Below are positions 33,716-42,618 of a stretch of DNA of 64,000 bases, one piece after another. Every line of letters starts with the position of its first letter. Within the stretch, counting starts at the first letter, position 1. Origin of the DNA: Desulfovibrio sp. 86. Its GTDB lineage: Bacteria > Desulfobacterota > Desulfovibrionia > Desulfovibrionales > Desulfovibrionaceae. The translations under genes and the position numbers were made by a program. A model generated the notes under the pieces. The model was not told the DNA's origin. It saw nothing but the letters and a program-made list of their open reading frames with translations, and ran no database searches. The DNA lies in assembly GCF_902702915.1 (NCBI RefSeq), contig NZ_LR738849.1, positions 3,178,001 to 3,242,000 on the forward strand, given 5' to 3'.

Positions 33716-33848
33716 GAAGAACCTCCTGATGCGTCAGTGTGGATGTGGCGCAAAAGATATAGCATTATATAAATATATGTTCAATAGCAAAAATATAAAT
33801 ATATAAAAATATATTTATATGAACCATAACGGAAAGGAGCGAATTTCT
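33716..33848. promoter_or_regulatory. AT-rich divergent promoter region and candidate centromere
   Basis: The central part is almost pure A/T with repeats of ATATAAATATAT. ATAGCA occurs at about 33763 and again at about 33785. It separates parA (leftward) from dotD (rightward), so it must hold two promoters, and it is a natural binding place for the RHH partition protein. Similar AT-rich blocks occur at 36697-36740, 40800-40845 and 30109-30140. Confidence 0.5.
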
Positions 33849-34319
33849 ATGAAACGATGTGCCTTCTTCCTCTGCATCCTTGCCCTTGCGGGATGCGCAA
33901 AAAAGGCTGCTGTGCCGGACGCGGCAAATCCCGGTGACTTTGTGGCTGTCACGCTGGGCGATGCGGCGCAGACCGCCCACGGCGAACTTGCCATGCTGGC
34001 AAAACTGCGCGGTCAGGGCCTGCAACCTCTGTTGCCACCCGCCGACCCCTCTCTCAGTCAGTCGGTGTCCATCTCGTGGACTGGCCCTGCCGAAGGCGCT
34101 CTCAAAGAACTCTGCCTGCAACTCGGCTACCGCTATCAGGAGACGGGCACCCCTTCGACACAGACCCTCACGGTTGTGGTGCGCGGGCTGAACCGCCCGG
34201 CCCATGTGCTGCTGGAAGACATCGCCTGGCAGGTGCAGCCGCAGGCGGTGGTGCGTGTTGATCCCATTGGCCGGGTCATCACCCTGGCCCGCACCAAGAA
34301 AGCAGGGGGTCAGTCATGA
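33849..34319 (+). CDS. dotD: DotD (TraH)-type outer-membrane lipoprotein
   Basis: The 156-residue protein starts at ATG 33849 with AAGGAGCG upstream. Its lipobox CILALAGCAKKA gives an N-terminal lipid-modified cysteine. The C-terminal domain (GLNRPAHVLLEDIAWQVQPQ, then VVRVDPIGRVITLARTK) has the secretin-N0-like fold of DotD. With DotC it targets DotH to the outer membrane. Its stop overlaps dotC by four bases. Confidence 0.85.
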   Translation: MKRCAFFLCILALAGCAKKAAVPDAANPGDFVAVTLGDAAQTAHGELAMLAKLRGQGLQPLLPPADPSLSQSVSISWTGPAEGALKELCLQLGYRYQETGTPSTQTLTVVVRGLNRPAHVLLEDIAWQVQPQAVVRVDPIGRVITLARTKKAGGQS

Positions 34320-35272
34320 GCCGCCGTATCTGCCTGCTCCTGGTTATGCTCCTGAGTCTGTGGGGCTGCGCTGCAAAGAAAGAAGCTCAAGAACCCACGC
34401 CCCTCGTGCCCATGCCGCCCCTGGAAAATGTCGCGGCAACACCTCCGAAACCCGTTTCTGTGGCTCCGGCGCAGGAAGAGGGCCAGACGCTCACGGTCTA
34501 TCGGCCTGCGGACACGGCCTCCGGCCCGCGCCGGGGAGAACCGGAAGAGTTGGCCGCTCTGCTTGAAATGAAGGGCGAGCCGGTTAACGTCACCGCCGTG
34601 AACCTCATGCGCCCTAACGCTATCCGCGAAGCCGCGCAGACCGTCACGTTTCAGGCGGCAATGGCGTATCGCTACAAGCAGCTTGTGGCAGCTACAGAAC
34701 GGCACAGCGCCGCTCTGGACGCGGCCTTCAACTTCTCGCCGCTCCTCATGACGCAGGGGGATGCGCTTATTCTGCCGCCCGTGCTCACGCGGGCCGAGGC
34801 CTCCATGCGCATTGAATCCGAGGATGCGGCCACAACTGCGAACACCTCCTACGAATTGCTTGCCCCTGCCCGGTATGTACCCACCGTGCCCACCTGGCGC
34901 GAGTTCCTGATGACGGACGGCTTCCCTGAGCCGGAAAAACCCAACCCTGCGGTCATGCCCAAGAACGACAAGGAACGCGCTATCTGGCGAGCTGCCGTGC
35001 GCGAAGCCTGGGCGCAGGGCCTGACGGAAGCGGATCAGCTTTATGCCGACAACGTGTCCCGCATGGCGCGGCAGTATCGCGGGGTCATGCTCTACCACCT
35101 GCTCACCGCGCAGCACCTGCTGAGTCAGGTCAACACGGCTTCCGCCGACCTTGGCATGAAGACCACGGACAACGGCAGCAAGCTCCATATCGGGCAGAAG
35201 GTTTACCGCATTACCGCGCCATCAGCCTTCACACCCGACAATGCCGCGCAGACAACCCCACGCAGGAAGTGA
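34316..35272 (+). CDS. dotC: DotC (TraI)-type outer-membrane lipoprotein
   Basis: The 318-residue protein has a lipoprotein signal (LLLVMLLSLWGCAAKK), a proline-rich linker and the DotC domain from about residue 80. That domain includes LMRPNAIREAAQTVTFQAAM, FNFSPLLMTQGDALILPPVL and YELLAPARYVPTVPTWREFL, a strongly conserved family block. It is part of the outer-membrane core. It sits in the order dotD-dotC-dotB seen in Legionella and IncI plasmids. Confidence 0.9.
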   Translation: MSRRICLLLVMLLSLWGCAAKKEAQEPTPLVPMPPLENVAATPPKPVSVAPAQEEGQTLTVYRPADTASGPRRGEPEELAALLEMKGEPVNVTAVNLMRPNAIREAAQTVTFQAAMAYRYKQLVAATERHSAALDAAFNFSPLLMTQGDALILPPVLTRAEASMRIESEDAATTANTSYELLAPARYVPTVPTWREFLMTDGFPEPEKPNPAVMPKNDKERAIWRAAVREAWAQGLTEADQLYADNVSRMARQYRGVMLYHLLTAQHLLSQVNTASADLGMKTTDNGSKLHIGQKVYRITAPSAFTPDNAAQTTPRRK

Positions 35273-35275
35273 ACT

Positions 35276-36427
35276 ATGAGTAACGCGCCTGCTGGCCTTT
35301 TCCCCAGTGAACCGCCTTTGCGTTGGGAGCACGCGGACATCAACGCCTTGCTCATCTGGGCTACCCGTGAGGGTATGTCGGATTTGCTTTTGTGCTCCGG
35401 CAGTCCTGCTTGGATGCGTCTGCACGGTGCATGGCGCATCGTGTCCAGTCGGCCCATTACCGCTGACGAACTCCTGCTGGCTCTGGAACGCCTGACCAAG
35501 AACAACTCTGTAGCGGCCATGATCAAATCCGGTCAACGCGACTATGATTTTGCCTATCAGGTGGAAGAGCGACGCGGCCTGCGTCGCCGGTATCGCGGCA
35601 ACGCCACACCGGTAGCTGACGGCTACTCCACAGGGGTAAAAGTCGTGTTTCGAGCACTGCCCCTCATGCCGCCCACACTGGATGAATTGCATGTAGAGTC
35701 TGCCATTCTGGAACACGCCATACCGGATAACGGCCTGGTGCTGGTGACGGGCGTCATGGGGTCGGGCAAAAGCACATTTCTGGCCGCCATTCTGCGGCAC
35801 ATCATCGAGCAGGGGGGCCGCAACGTCACCACCTATGAGGCTCCCATCGAGTTTGACTTTCTCAATCTGCCTCAGCAGGGGGGGCCTGTATCCCAAAGCA
35901 CCATCCCCGAACATTTGCAGTCGTTTCAAACCGCCACACGCAACTCCACCCGTTCGGCCCCTGATGTGGTGCTCATCGGGGAAAGCCGCGACCCGGAAAC
36001 GCTGCGGGGGATGATCGAAAGCGCAGAAATCGGCGTGGCCGCCTATTCTACCGTGCATACCCGTTCGGTGCCCGAAACTCTTTCGCGCATCATCAACGTC
36101 TTTCCCGTGGAAGAGCGGTTGCAAGTCTCGGCAACTCTCCTTTCTTGTTTGCGGCTGGTGGTGTCGCAACGCCTTTTGCCCTTGCCGGACGGCAAGGGGC
36201 GCACCGCACTACGCGAGTATCTGGCCTTTACGCCGGAGATTCGGGAGGAGCTGCTGGAAACGCCACCTGAACGGCTTATCCGCACTTGTGAAACCCTGAT
36301 CGCGCAGCATGGTCAGCGTATTCAAGACGCCGCAGAAATTGCCTACGCGGCGGGCAAGATTGCCAGAGACAAGTACTTGGCCATTCTTGCTGAAAGGAAA
36401 AACCCGGCAAAGGAGTCGCAATCATGA
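35276..36427 (+). CDS. dotB: DotB (TraJ)-type secretion ATPase
   Basis: The 383-residue protein is a PilT/VirB11-like hexameric ATPase. Walker A is TGVMGSGKSTFLAAI at about residue 158. The Asp box includes YEAPIEFDFLNLPQQGG. Walker B with the following glutamate is VVLIGESRDPETLRGMIESA, and the His box AYSTVHTRSVPETL completes the set. The N-terminal domain before residue 130 is typical. It drives the machine at the cytoplasmic face with DotO. It overlaps the next gene by four bases. Confidence 0.93.
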   Translation: MSNAPAGLFPSEPPLRWEHADINALLIWATREGMSDLLLCSGSPAWMRLHGAWRIVSSRPITADELLLALERLTKNNSVAAMIKSGQRDYDFAYQVEERRGLRRRYRGNATPVADGYSTGVKVVFRALPLMPPTLDELHVESAILEHAIPDNGLVLVTGVMGSGKSTFLAAILRHIIEQGGRNVTTYEAPIEFDFLNLPQQGGPVSQSTIPEHLQSFQTATRNSTRSAPDVVLIGESRDPETLRGMIESAEIGVAAYSTVHTRSVPETLSRIINVFPVEERLQVSATLLSCLRLVVSQRLLPLPDGKGRTALREYLAFTPEIREELLETPPERLIRTCETLIAQHGQRIQDAAEIAYAAGKIARDKYLAILAERKNPAKESQS

Positions 36428-36696
36428 ATCACGATGTGCTCTGGCGGGATACCGCCCTCAGTCCCAAAATCTTCATTCTGGACGCTCGCGCAGTCTTTCC
36501 CCTTGCCCTGTGGCTCTTTCACTGGGCGTACTGGACGGCCTGTGTTGCAGTGGCCGGAATCGTCATCCTCTATCTTGTGCAGCGCACGGGCATGACGCCG
36601 CTGGCCTGCGCCCGTACTTTGCGCGTGGCCTTCATGGGCAGGCGGCGGGAGACGCGACAGCACGAGGCGCACTGGCGGCAACGCTGTCGCTGGTAG
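36424..36696 (+). CDS. icmT: IcmT (TraK)-like small membrane protein
   Basis: The 90-residue protein carries the IcmT pattern: an N-terminal WRDTALSPKIFILDARAVFP block, two close membrane helices (PLALWLFHWAYWTACVAVAG and IVILYLVQRTGM) and a basic C-terminus rich in Arg. Length and position after dotB match IcmT/TraK. It ends the dotDCB-icmT unit, before an AT-rich gap. Confidence 0.8.
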   Translation: MNHDVLWRDTALSPKIFILDARAVFPLALWLFHWAYWTACVAVAGIVILYLVQRTGMTPLACARTLRVAFMGRRRETRQHEAHWRQRCRW

Positions 36697-36740
36697 CATA
36701 TAAACATATATTTCTATGTAAAATATAAAAATATTTTCTA
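36697..36740. promoter_or_regulatory. AT-rich regulatory block before the second tra unit
   Basis: The 44 bases are nearly all A/T with AACATATATTTCTATG and AAAAATATTTTCTATGG repeats, and an AGCATATA element at the left edge. It resembles the AT-rich blocks upstream of dotD and within the 40800 region and probably holds the promoter of the small gene at 36752 and the genes after it. Confidence 0.45.
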
Positions 36741-36751
36741 TGGAGGCCAGT

Positions 36752-36964
36752 ATGGATTCACAAAAGCCTAACATTTACAGCGTTTTTGATGCACCTGTGC
36801 GCCTGAAGGAAAAGGAGCGTGTCGTCCTTACCCCTGAAGACATTGAACGGCAGTTGGACGCCGGAGCCTTTGTCATGACTCGTGAGGATGCCATCGCAGC
36901 GGGTTTCCTTTCTCCCCATGAAGAACCGGATACGGTGATCGTTGATGTGCGGGAGGGCGTATGA
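36752..36964 (+). CDS. Small acidic hypothetical protein before ardC
   Basis: The 70-residue protein starts at ATG 36752 after GGAGGCCAGT. It is acidic, with PEDIERQLDAGAFVMTREDA in the centre. It overlaps ardC by four bases, so it is surely translated with it. I recognise no family; size and position suggest an accessory or regulator of the anti-restriction gene, but nothing shows this. Confidence 0.55.
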   Translation: MDSQKPNIYSVFDAPVRLKEKERVVLTPEDIERQLDAGAFVMTREDAIAAGFLSPHEEPDTVIVDVREGV

Positions 36965-38358
36965 GCCAGGAACACACTGCGGAAAAGAAAAACCGCTTCC
37001 AGATCAGCCGGGAAGTGCAGGAAGAGTTCGTCAACTCTGTTGCCGCAAACATGCTGGCCCTCGCAGAGACGGCGGGCAAATGGCAAAAGCCCTGGGTGGC
37101 GGACAAGCCCCTGGGGATGCCGTTCTGCGCCACCACGGGCCGGGAGTACGGCGGGGCCAACATGGTCAAGCTCATGCTGACCAGCATCGTCAACGGCTAC
37201 AACGATGACAGGTGGATGACGTTTAAGCAATTTCAACAAATTCAGGCTGATCATCCTGCGCGGGATATGAAGGTGAAGAAAGGCGTCAAGGGCACCAAGC
37301 TCCTGCGGCCCGAAGAGATCACTTTCATCGTCAAAGAGGATGGCAAGTGGGAATATCTTACGGATAAGCAGATCAAGGAGTTCGCCGCCCGAAAGGAACA
37401 AGGGCTGGACGTGCCCGATGTGCAGCGCATGACCTTGTTCTATCCGTTCACTGTATTCAACGCCGCACAGATCGATGGTTTTCCGCCCAAGGAACAGCAG
37501 GCGCAACCCATGACGCCCATTGAACGTAATGACTTTGTGGAGCGATTCATCGCCTGCACGGGCATTCCGGTGGAGCACCATACGGGGGATGCCTACTACG
37601 AGCCGAAAGCTGATACGGTAAAAATGCCTTTTCCCGAGCGCTTCATCAGCACGGAAGAATACTACGCATCCAAACTGCATGAGACATACCACGCCACGGG
37701 TCACGCTATGCGGGAAAACCGCAAGGAAAAAGAAACCCCCAACATCAAGAACTACGCTTTTGAAGAAATGCGGGCAGAAATGTTCTCCATGCTGGCCGGG
37801 GCACGGTTTGACCTGCCCATGCCGGAAAGCAATTCCTCCGCATACATCAATAAGTGGAATCAGACCTTCTCAGGAGGCGATGCCAAGGCCGTGTTCCAGG
37901 CAGCGGCAGAAGCGGCCAAGGTGCTGACCATCATGCACCAGTTTGAAATGGGCGAGCAGCCCAAGGCCCAGTGGTTCCCGCGCAGTGAAAACTGGCCGGG
38001 CCTCATTGCTGATCAGGTGCAGCGTGATGCCGCCTGCGGTGCGCACATGCCCGTGCCTGCGGAACAGGTTGCGGCCAGAAGCACGGACGATCCCATGCCC
38101 CGCCCAGCGCCGTTGTCGTTCGAAGCGTCGGCGGCTGCCTTTCAGGAAGCGGATAACCCCCTGATCAAGGCCCGCATCATTCTTCAAAATCCCGATTTTC
38201 TGGAAATGGCCCTCAAGCAGGATGCCGCAACGGCCCGGTCGCTGGCCTCGCTGTGTGATTCTTTTGCCCAGACGCTGAGCATGGAACTGGACGAAAAGAA
38301 CCGGGCCGCACTGGCTCCCACCGGAACAGAAGCGCCTGCAACGCGCATGAGGATGTGA
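36961..38358 (+). CDS. ardC: ArdC-type anti-restriction protein
   Basis: The 465-residue protein has the ArdC plan. The N-terminal ssDNA-binding domain (residues about 10-130) contains WQKPWVADKPLGMPFCATTG and MTFKQFQQIQADHP. It is followed by a metalloprotease-like domain with the zinc motif KLHETYHATGHAMRENRKEK (HExxH then H) at about residue 240, and then YAFEEMRAEMFSML. A further alpha-helical C-terminal extension of about 150 residues is present. ArdC enters with the transferred strand and protects it from restriction. It is packed between the small gene and the topoisomerase with four-base overlaps. Confidence 0.88.
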   Translation: MSQEHTAEKKNRFQISREVQEEFVNSVAANMLALAETAGKWQKPWVADKPLGMPFCATTGREYGGANMVKLMLTSIVNGYNDDRWMTFKQFQQIQADHPARDMKVKKGVKGTKLLRPEEITFIVKEDGKWEYLTDKQIKEFAARKEQGLDVPDVQRMTLFYPFTVFNAAQIDGFPPKEQQAQPMTPIERNDFVERFIACTGIPVEHHTGDAYYEPKADTVKMPFPERFISTEEYYASKLHETYHATGHAMRENRKEKETPNIKNYAFEEMRAEMFSMLAGARFDLPMPESNSSAYINKWNQTFSGGDAKAVFQAAAEAAKVLTIMHQFEMGEQPKAQWFPRSENWPGLIADQVQRDAACGAHMPVPAEQVAARSTDDPMPRPAPLSFEASAAAFQEADNPLIKARIILQNPDFLEMALKQDAATARSLASLCDSFAQTLSMELDEKNRAALAPTGTEAPATRMRM

Positions 38359-38360
38359 CC

Positions 38361-40385
38361 ATGAATCTGCTCATTTTGGAATCCCCCGGCAAGGTTAAGA
38401 AAGTGCAGTCCTTCCTGGGAAGTGATTGGAAGGTTGTTGCCTCGGTAGGCCATGTGCGCGATTTGCCGGAGCGGGAACTGGGCATTGGCCTGCCGGATTT
38501 TACCCCGGAATATCTGCCCACGGAACGCGGCAAGGAAGTGCTTAATCGCCTGAAGGGTCTGGCGGCTTCGGCTTCTGCCGTTTATCTGGCTACAGACCCC
38601 GACCGTGAAGGCGAGGCCATCGCCTGGCACATTGCCGATGCCCTGCGGTTGAAAACCCCCAAGCGCGTCACCTGTGGGGAGATCACGGCTGCTGCCATTC
38701 AGGCGGCTATCAAGAATCCCCGCTCGCTGGATATGGCGTTGGTGGCCGCACAGGAGGCCCGGCGCGTTCTCGACCGTTTCTGCGGCTATCTCGTCAGTGG
38801 GCCGCTTTCCCGTGCCGCCAATGAACGCCTTTCAGCGGGGCGGGTGCAAAGCCCGGCTGTGCGGTTGGTGGTGGAGCGCGAACGGGCCATCAGGGACTTT
38901 GTGGCCGTGACCCACTATGGCGCGGAGTTGGTGTTCGCAGACGGCTGGAGCGCAACGTGGCTCACCAAGCCCTGGCTGCAAGCCGGGGAAGAATACCTGC
39001 TGGACAACGCTCTGGCCGACCGGGCCGCTGCCGTGCGTGCCCTCACGGTGAAGGAATGCAAGGAGTCCGAAAGCCGCACGGCTCCGCCCGCGCCGTTCAC
39101 CACGTCCAGTCTGCAACAGGCTGCCTCCAATGCCCTCAAGCTCACGCCCAAGCAGACCATGCAGTTGGCGCAGAAACTCTATGAGGGCGGGCATATAACC
39201 TATATGCGCACGGATTCTCCCAATCTGTCAGCGGAAGCCGTGACGGAAATCCGGGCCTTCTGCGAAGCGCAGGGCTGGTCGCTGGTGGACAAGGCCCGCA
39301 CCTGGAAGTCCAAGGATGGCGCTCAGGAAGCTCATGAAGCCATACGCCCCACGCACATTGACGTGGAAGAGGCCGGGGACCCCCCGGACGAGCAGGCTTT
39401 GTACAGGCTCATCCGGCTGCGGACGCTGGCCTCTCAACTGGCCGATGCCGTCTATGACGTGCGCACCGTGCGACTGGGGGCAGATGTGGACGGTAAAGAG
39501 GCTGTTTTTGAGGCCAGAGGGCGCGTCCTGCGTGAGCAGGGCTGGAAGGTGCTGATAGCTACCGACGCGGCCACGCAGGATGAAGAAGGGGAAGCGGATG
39601 CTCCCGACAATCCTGTGCCCATGTTGCCGCAGGGGGAAAACGTCACCGCCGCCAGCGGCAAGCTCCTGACCAAAAAGACCAAGCCGCCCACGCGCTTTTC
39701 CGAAGCCAGCCTGGTTCGTGAACTGGAGAATCGGGGCATCGGTCGCCCGGCCACCTTCGCCGCCATTGTGGACACCATCATGAAGCGTGAATACGTCCGG
39801 GTCGAAAAGCGGCAGCTCGTACCCACGCTGTTGGGGGAAAAGGTTGTGGACTTGCTCGCCGGGGTCTTCACCTTTCTGGATTACGACTTCACCCGGATGA
39901 TGGAAGATTCCCTGGACGCCATTGCCGGAGGCAAAGCCTCATACCGTGAGGTGATGAACAAAGCCCATGCTCGGCTTGTGTCCGAGGTGACGGCTTTCAC
40001 CGCAAAATACCTTGGGCAAGAGCGCAACGCTCCGAAACTCACAAACTTCACCTGCGATGCCTGCGGCAAAGCCCTTGTGCATATGCAGGGGCAGCGCAAA
40101 GACGGCTCCGGCACCTATGATTTTTTTGCCTGCTCTGACCGCGCATGTAACACCAGCTACGCCAATGTGGACGGCAAACCCGGCGATGCCCGCAAACACA
40201 CTCCGCCCACAAAATTCAAATGTAAAGCCTGCGGCAAATCGCTGGTACGTCGTGAAAGCGCAAAAGGCGCGTTCTTCGGCTGTTCCGGCTATCCCGGCTG
40301 CAAGCAGCTCTATCAGGTGGCTGACGACGGCAAACCCGACTTCACTGACAAGAAAGGGATTTCCCAAAAAGGCGGCAAGAAATGA
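38361..40385 (+). CDS. Type IA DNA topoisomerase (element-encoded)
   Basis: The 674-residue protein has a Toprim domain (LLILESPGKVKKVQSFLG, then ATDPDREGEAIAWHI) and the catalytic tyrosine in GHITYMRTDSPNLSAEAV. The IA domain end REL-N-RGIGRPATFA follows. Two zinc-ribbon repeats (CDACGKALVHMQGQ and CKACGKSLVRRESAKG) are TopA-like rather than TopB-like. The ATG at 38361 has GAGGA seven bases upstream; GTG 38355 lies inside it. Element-encoded topoisomerases support decatenation and strand handling during conjugation, as in several IncP-like and IncI-like elements. It overlaps the next gene by four bases. Confidence 0.88.
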   Translation: MNLLILESPGKVKKVQSFLGSDWKVVASVGHVRDLPERELGIGLPDFTPEYLPTERGKEVLNRLKGLAASASAVYLATDPDREGEAIAWHIADALRLKTPKRVTCGEITAAAIQAAIKNPRSLDMALVAAQEARRVLDRFCGYLVSGPLSRAANERLSAGRVQSPAVRLVVERERAIRDFVAVTHYGAELVFADGWSATWLTKPWLQAGEEYLLDNALADRAAAVRALTVKECKESESRTAPPAPFTTSSLQQAASNALKLTPKQTMQLAQKLYEGGHITYMRTDSPNLSAEAVTEIRAFCEAQGWSLVDKARTWKSKDGAQEAHEAIRPTHIDVEEAGDPPDEQALYRLIRLRTLASQLADAVYDVRTVRLGADVDGKEAVFEARGRVLREQGWKVLIATDAATQDEEGEADAPDNPVPMLPQGENVTAASGKLLTKKTKPPTRFSEASLVRELENRGIGRPATFAAIVDTIMKREYVRVEKRQLVPTLLGEKVVDLLAGVFTFLDYDFTRMMEDSLDAIAGGKASYREVMNKAHARLVSEVTAFTAKYLGQERNAPKLTNFTCDACGKALVHMQGQRKDGSGTYDFFACSDRACNTSYANVDGKPGDARKHTPPTKFKCKACGKSLVRRESAKGAFFGCSGYPGCKQLYQVADDGKPDFTDKKGISQKGGKK

Positions 40386-40792
40386 AAGCTCTTCTCCTGA
40401 CCCTCATGCTTGTGCTGACCTCTGTGCCCTGTTTCGCGGCCTCGTGCAGCGATACCCAGAACGCGGCCACAGAAGCCATCAAAGAGCGCAACGCCCGCGT
40501 GAAAGACACCCACAACACCACCATGCCCGACCCGGAAGAAGATCGGGGGCCGCTCTCCAACTGTCTGGGCAGCATTGCCAGCATCGGGGATGCCTTTTCG
40601 CTCGGTGTGAGTATTCCCAGCATGGATTCCATCATCAACGGCATGTGCCGCCAGGTGGATTCGCTGATCCAAAGCAAGATGAACGAGGTCTTGAGCGAAG
40701 CCCGCTCCAGCGTAGGTGCCATCGGCCGCAATAACCCCTTTCAGGTGTCGGGCAGCAGTGATGTTTCCGGCCTGCTGCGGAAGATCAAATGA
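40382..40792 (+). CDS. Small secreted protein of the transfer module
   Basis: The 136-residue protein has a clear signal peptide (LLLTLMLVLTSVPCFAASC) and a short mature part with three cysteines (SCSDTQN, LSNCLGSI, GMCRQVDS). I do not recognise a family. It overlaps the topoisomerase and the following peptidoglycan hydrolase-like gene by four bases each, so it is part of the transfer operon. The cysteines fit a substrate of the disulfide isomerase-like protein at 44381. Confidence 0.55.
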   Translation: MKALLLTLMLVLTSVPCFAASCSDTQNAATEAIKERNARVKDTHNTTMPDPEEDRGPLSNCLGSIASIGDAFSLGVSIPSMDSIINGMCRQVDSLIQSKMNEVLSEARSSVGAIGRNNPFQVSGSSDVSGLLRKIK

Positions 40793-41328
40793 GCGCCTAT
40801 GAAAATATATGTCATAGCAACATAGTTATATATATTGCTATGGTCTTTTTACTCCTGCCGGAGCAGGGCTTCGCCGCAGGGCGGGCGCGTGTCGCTGTTG
40901 CCGTGGCGCGCCCGCTCACCTGGGAGTGTGTGGTGGACGCGGCCCACGCCTACAATCTGCCGCTGGCGGCACTGGTGGGCATTCTGGCGACCGAAGGCGG
41001 CAAAACCGGCGAAGCCCTCAGCAATACCAACGGCACCTGGGACATGGGGCCGTTTCAGGTGAACACCTGCCACGTTGAAGAATTACTCTTGGCGGGCTTC
41101 GCTCCTGACGTGTTGCTGCGCGACGGTTGCGCCAATGCCTACGCCGCTGCCTGGATTTTGCGCAAAGAGTACGACCGCACCCGCAATATATGGGGTGCCG
41201 TGGGCGCGTACCATTCCCGCACCCCTCATTTGCGTGAGGCCTATCTTGGCCGGGTCAGAAAGCATCTGGCCCGGCTGGAACGTGCGGGGCTGGCAGGCCT
41301 TCTGGCAAAGGCGGGAGGTGTGCGGTGA
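40789..41328 (+). CDS. Lytic transglycosylase-like protein
   Basis: The 179-residue protein resembles the SLT fold used to open peptidoglycan for conjugation machines. The region PLAALVGILATEGGKTGEAL carries a candidate catalytic glutamate, followed by TNGTWDMGPFQVNTCHV (the NxxxDxGxxQ motif) and WGAVGAYHSRTPHLREAY. The N-terminus forms a signal peptide (IVIYIAMVFLLLPEQGFAAG) that is encoded by an AT-rich block of about 45 bases. The start ATG at 40789 overlaps the preceding stop, implying coupling; the alternative ATG at 40840 has no ribosome site. Confidence 0.8.
   Translation: MSAYENICHSNIVIYIAMVFLLLPEQGFAAGRARVAVAVARPLTWECVVDAAHAYNLPLAALVGILATEGGKTGEALSNTNGTWDMGPFQVNTCHVEELLLAGFAPDVLLRDGCANAYAAAWILRKEYDRTRNIWGAVGAYHSRTPHLREAYLGRVRKHLARLERAGLAGLLAKAGGVR
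40800..40845. promoter_or_regulatory. AT-rich ATAGCA/TGCTAT block inside the transglycosylase signal sequence
   Basis: ATATATGTCATAGCAACATA and TATATATATTGCTATGG place ATAGCA and TGCTAT in inverted orientation around an AT-rich core, within the first 20 codons of the transglycosylase gene. It resembles the AT-rich blocks at 30109, 33716 and 36697. It may be a binding site or an internal promoter, or a chance result of the codons needed for the signal peptide. Confidence 0.3.
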
Positions 41329-42608
41329 AGAACCAGCATGAAGATTCCGGCAATACCTTCTTTCTCCTGGTCTGCCTCATGGTCGCCGTGCTGCTTGTGC
41401 TGCCCGCATGGTACGCGGCCAGGGCGGGCAGCATCAATAGCTCGCTGCTCGACCTTGCAAAGGCGCAGCTCAGCGCCTTCACGGTGTTTTCCGAGGAAGC
41501 GGTAGAGGCTCTGGAACGTATCACGCGGGCAGACCCCGCCTCCCTGACCTGGGATCAGGTGATGAATGTGCTGCGCTACAGCGGCAAATGGATTCGCTGG
41601 CCCTACGTCCTGGTGCTGACGGCTCTCGGCGCGATGACCATCTTCATGGGCAGAACGGCAGGCCTTGTCCGCCGCCTGAACATGGACAGCCTGCTCAAGC
41701 ACAATGCCGAATCCTTCGCATGTCTGCGGCCCATCGTGGGGCGCGGCAAACATCTGCTCTCGCCGGAATCGTATGATGTCGGCCCCTGGCGCATTGCCCG
41801 CAGCCCCGTGCAGTTTGCTCTGGAGCACGGCCTGCTGCTGGATACCGAAGGTACGATCTTCACCCCGGAACAGGCGTTGCGGCGTGGCCTTGCCCATGCC
41901 GACCTTCCGGCCTGGGGTCACGCCTACCTGGATGAAGAAAAGGCTGGGGCGGTACTGCTTACGCAGCTCGGCAACAGGCTGCGAGGCTTTGGCGCACTGA
42001 GCTGCGAACGTAAAGTTCTGGCCGCTTCCTTTCTGGCCTATGCCGTGGGCGACAAGAAAGGGTGCCTCAGCCTGCTGGATGCGGTGTCTGCCTCCTATAC
42101 AGAAAATCCGGCCCCGGCCTGCCTCGTGCTGGAACAGCCCGCCTTCACGCAAAACATGGTGCGGGTCTGGAACGCCAACAAAAGGCTGCTGGCCAATCCG
42201 CTTATCAAGCGTCATGCCGCCTTTGAACTGCCGTGGTTCATGGCCCTGCTCACGCTGGCCCGCCGCAAGGGGGTGCTGGCGTCTTCGCAATTCCTTTGGC
42301 TGCGGCCTTGTGACCGCCGGCTCTGGTACGCGCTGAGTCAGTGCGGTGGCCGGGTGGCCTGGGCAGAGGGTTTCGCCGCCTGGGCGCATTACGCGGCGGA
42401 AGAAAAGGCGGGCAGGACGCTACGGGAAATGCGCACGGCCCATGCCGTGAAGCGCCTGCGGGACACACTGGCCGCGCAGGGGTGGCTGGCAGACAGGGTG
42501 CTTCATTCTGCGCAGGTGGAGGGCGATGTGGTGACGGCGGCGGCTGAGGAGCCTGACCCCCCATATGATGCCAATATTGACCCCAATTTGTACCAGGAAC
42601 AATTTTGA
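41325..42608 (+). CDS. dotM: DotM/IcmP (TrbA)-type coupling complex protein
   Basis: The 427-residue protein has two N-terminal membrane helices (FLLVCLMVAVLLVLPAWYA and WPYVLVLTALGAMTIFMG) and a large cytoplasmic part of DotM type. Conserved features include NMDSLLKHNAESFACLRPIV, WRIARSPVQFALEHGLLLD and RHAAFELPWFMALLTLARRK. DotM joins DotL to form the type IV coupling complex that receives substrates. The gene overlaps the hydrolase-like gene by four bases and precedes dotL by ten, the usual order. Confidence 0.9.
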   Translation: MKNQHEDSGNTFFLLVCLMVAVLLVLPAWYAARAGSINSSLLDLAKAQLSAFTVFSEEAVEALERITRADPASLTWDQVMNVLRYSGKWIRWPYVLVLTALGAMTIFMGRTAGLVRRLNMDSLLKHNAESFACLRPIVGRGKHLLSPESYDVGPWRIARSPVQFALEHGLLLDTEGTIFTPEQALRRGLAHADLPAWGHAYLDEEKAGAVLLTQLGNRLRGFGALSCERKVLAASFLAYAVGDKKGCLSLLDAVSASYTENPAPACLVLEQPAFTQNMVRVWNANKRLLANPLIKRHAAFELPWFMALLTLARRKGVLASSQFLWLRPCDRRLWYALSQCGGRVAWAEGFAAWAHYAAEEKAGRTLREMRTAHAVKRLRDTLAAQGWLADRVLHSAQVEGDVVTAAAEEPDPPYDANIDPNLYQEQF

Positions 42609-42618
42609 GGACTTGTCT

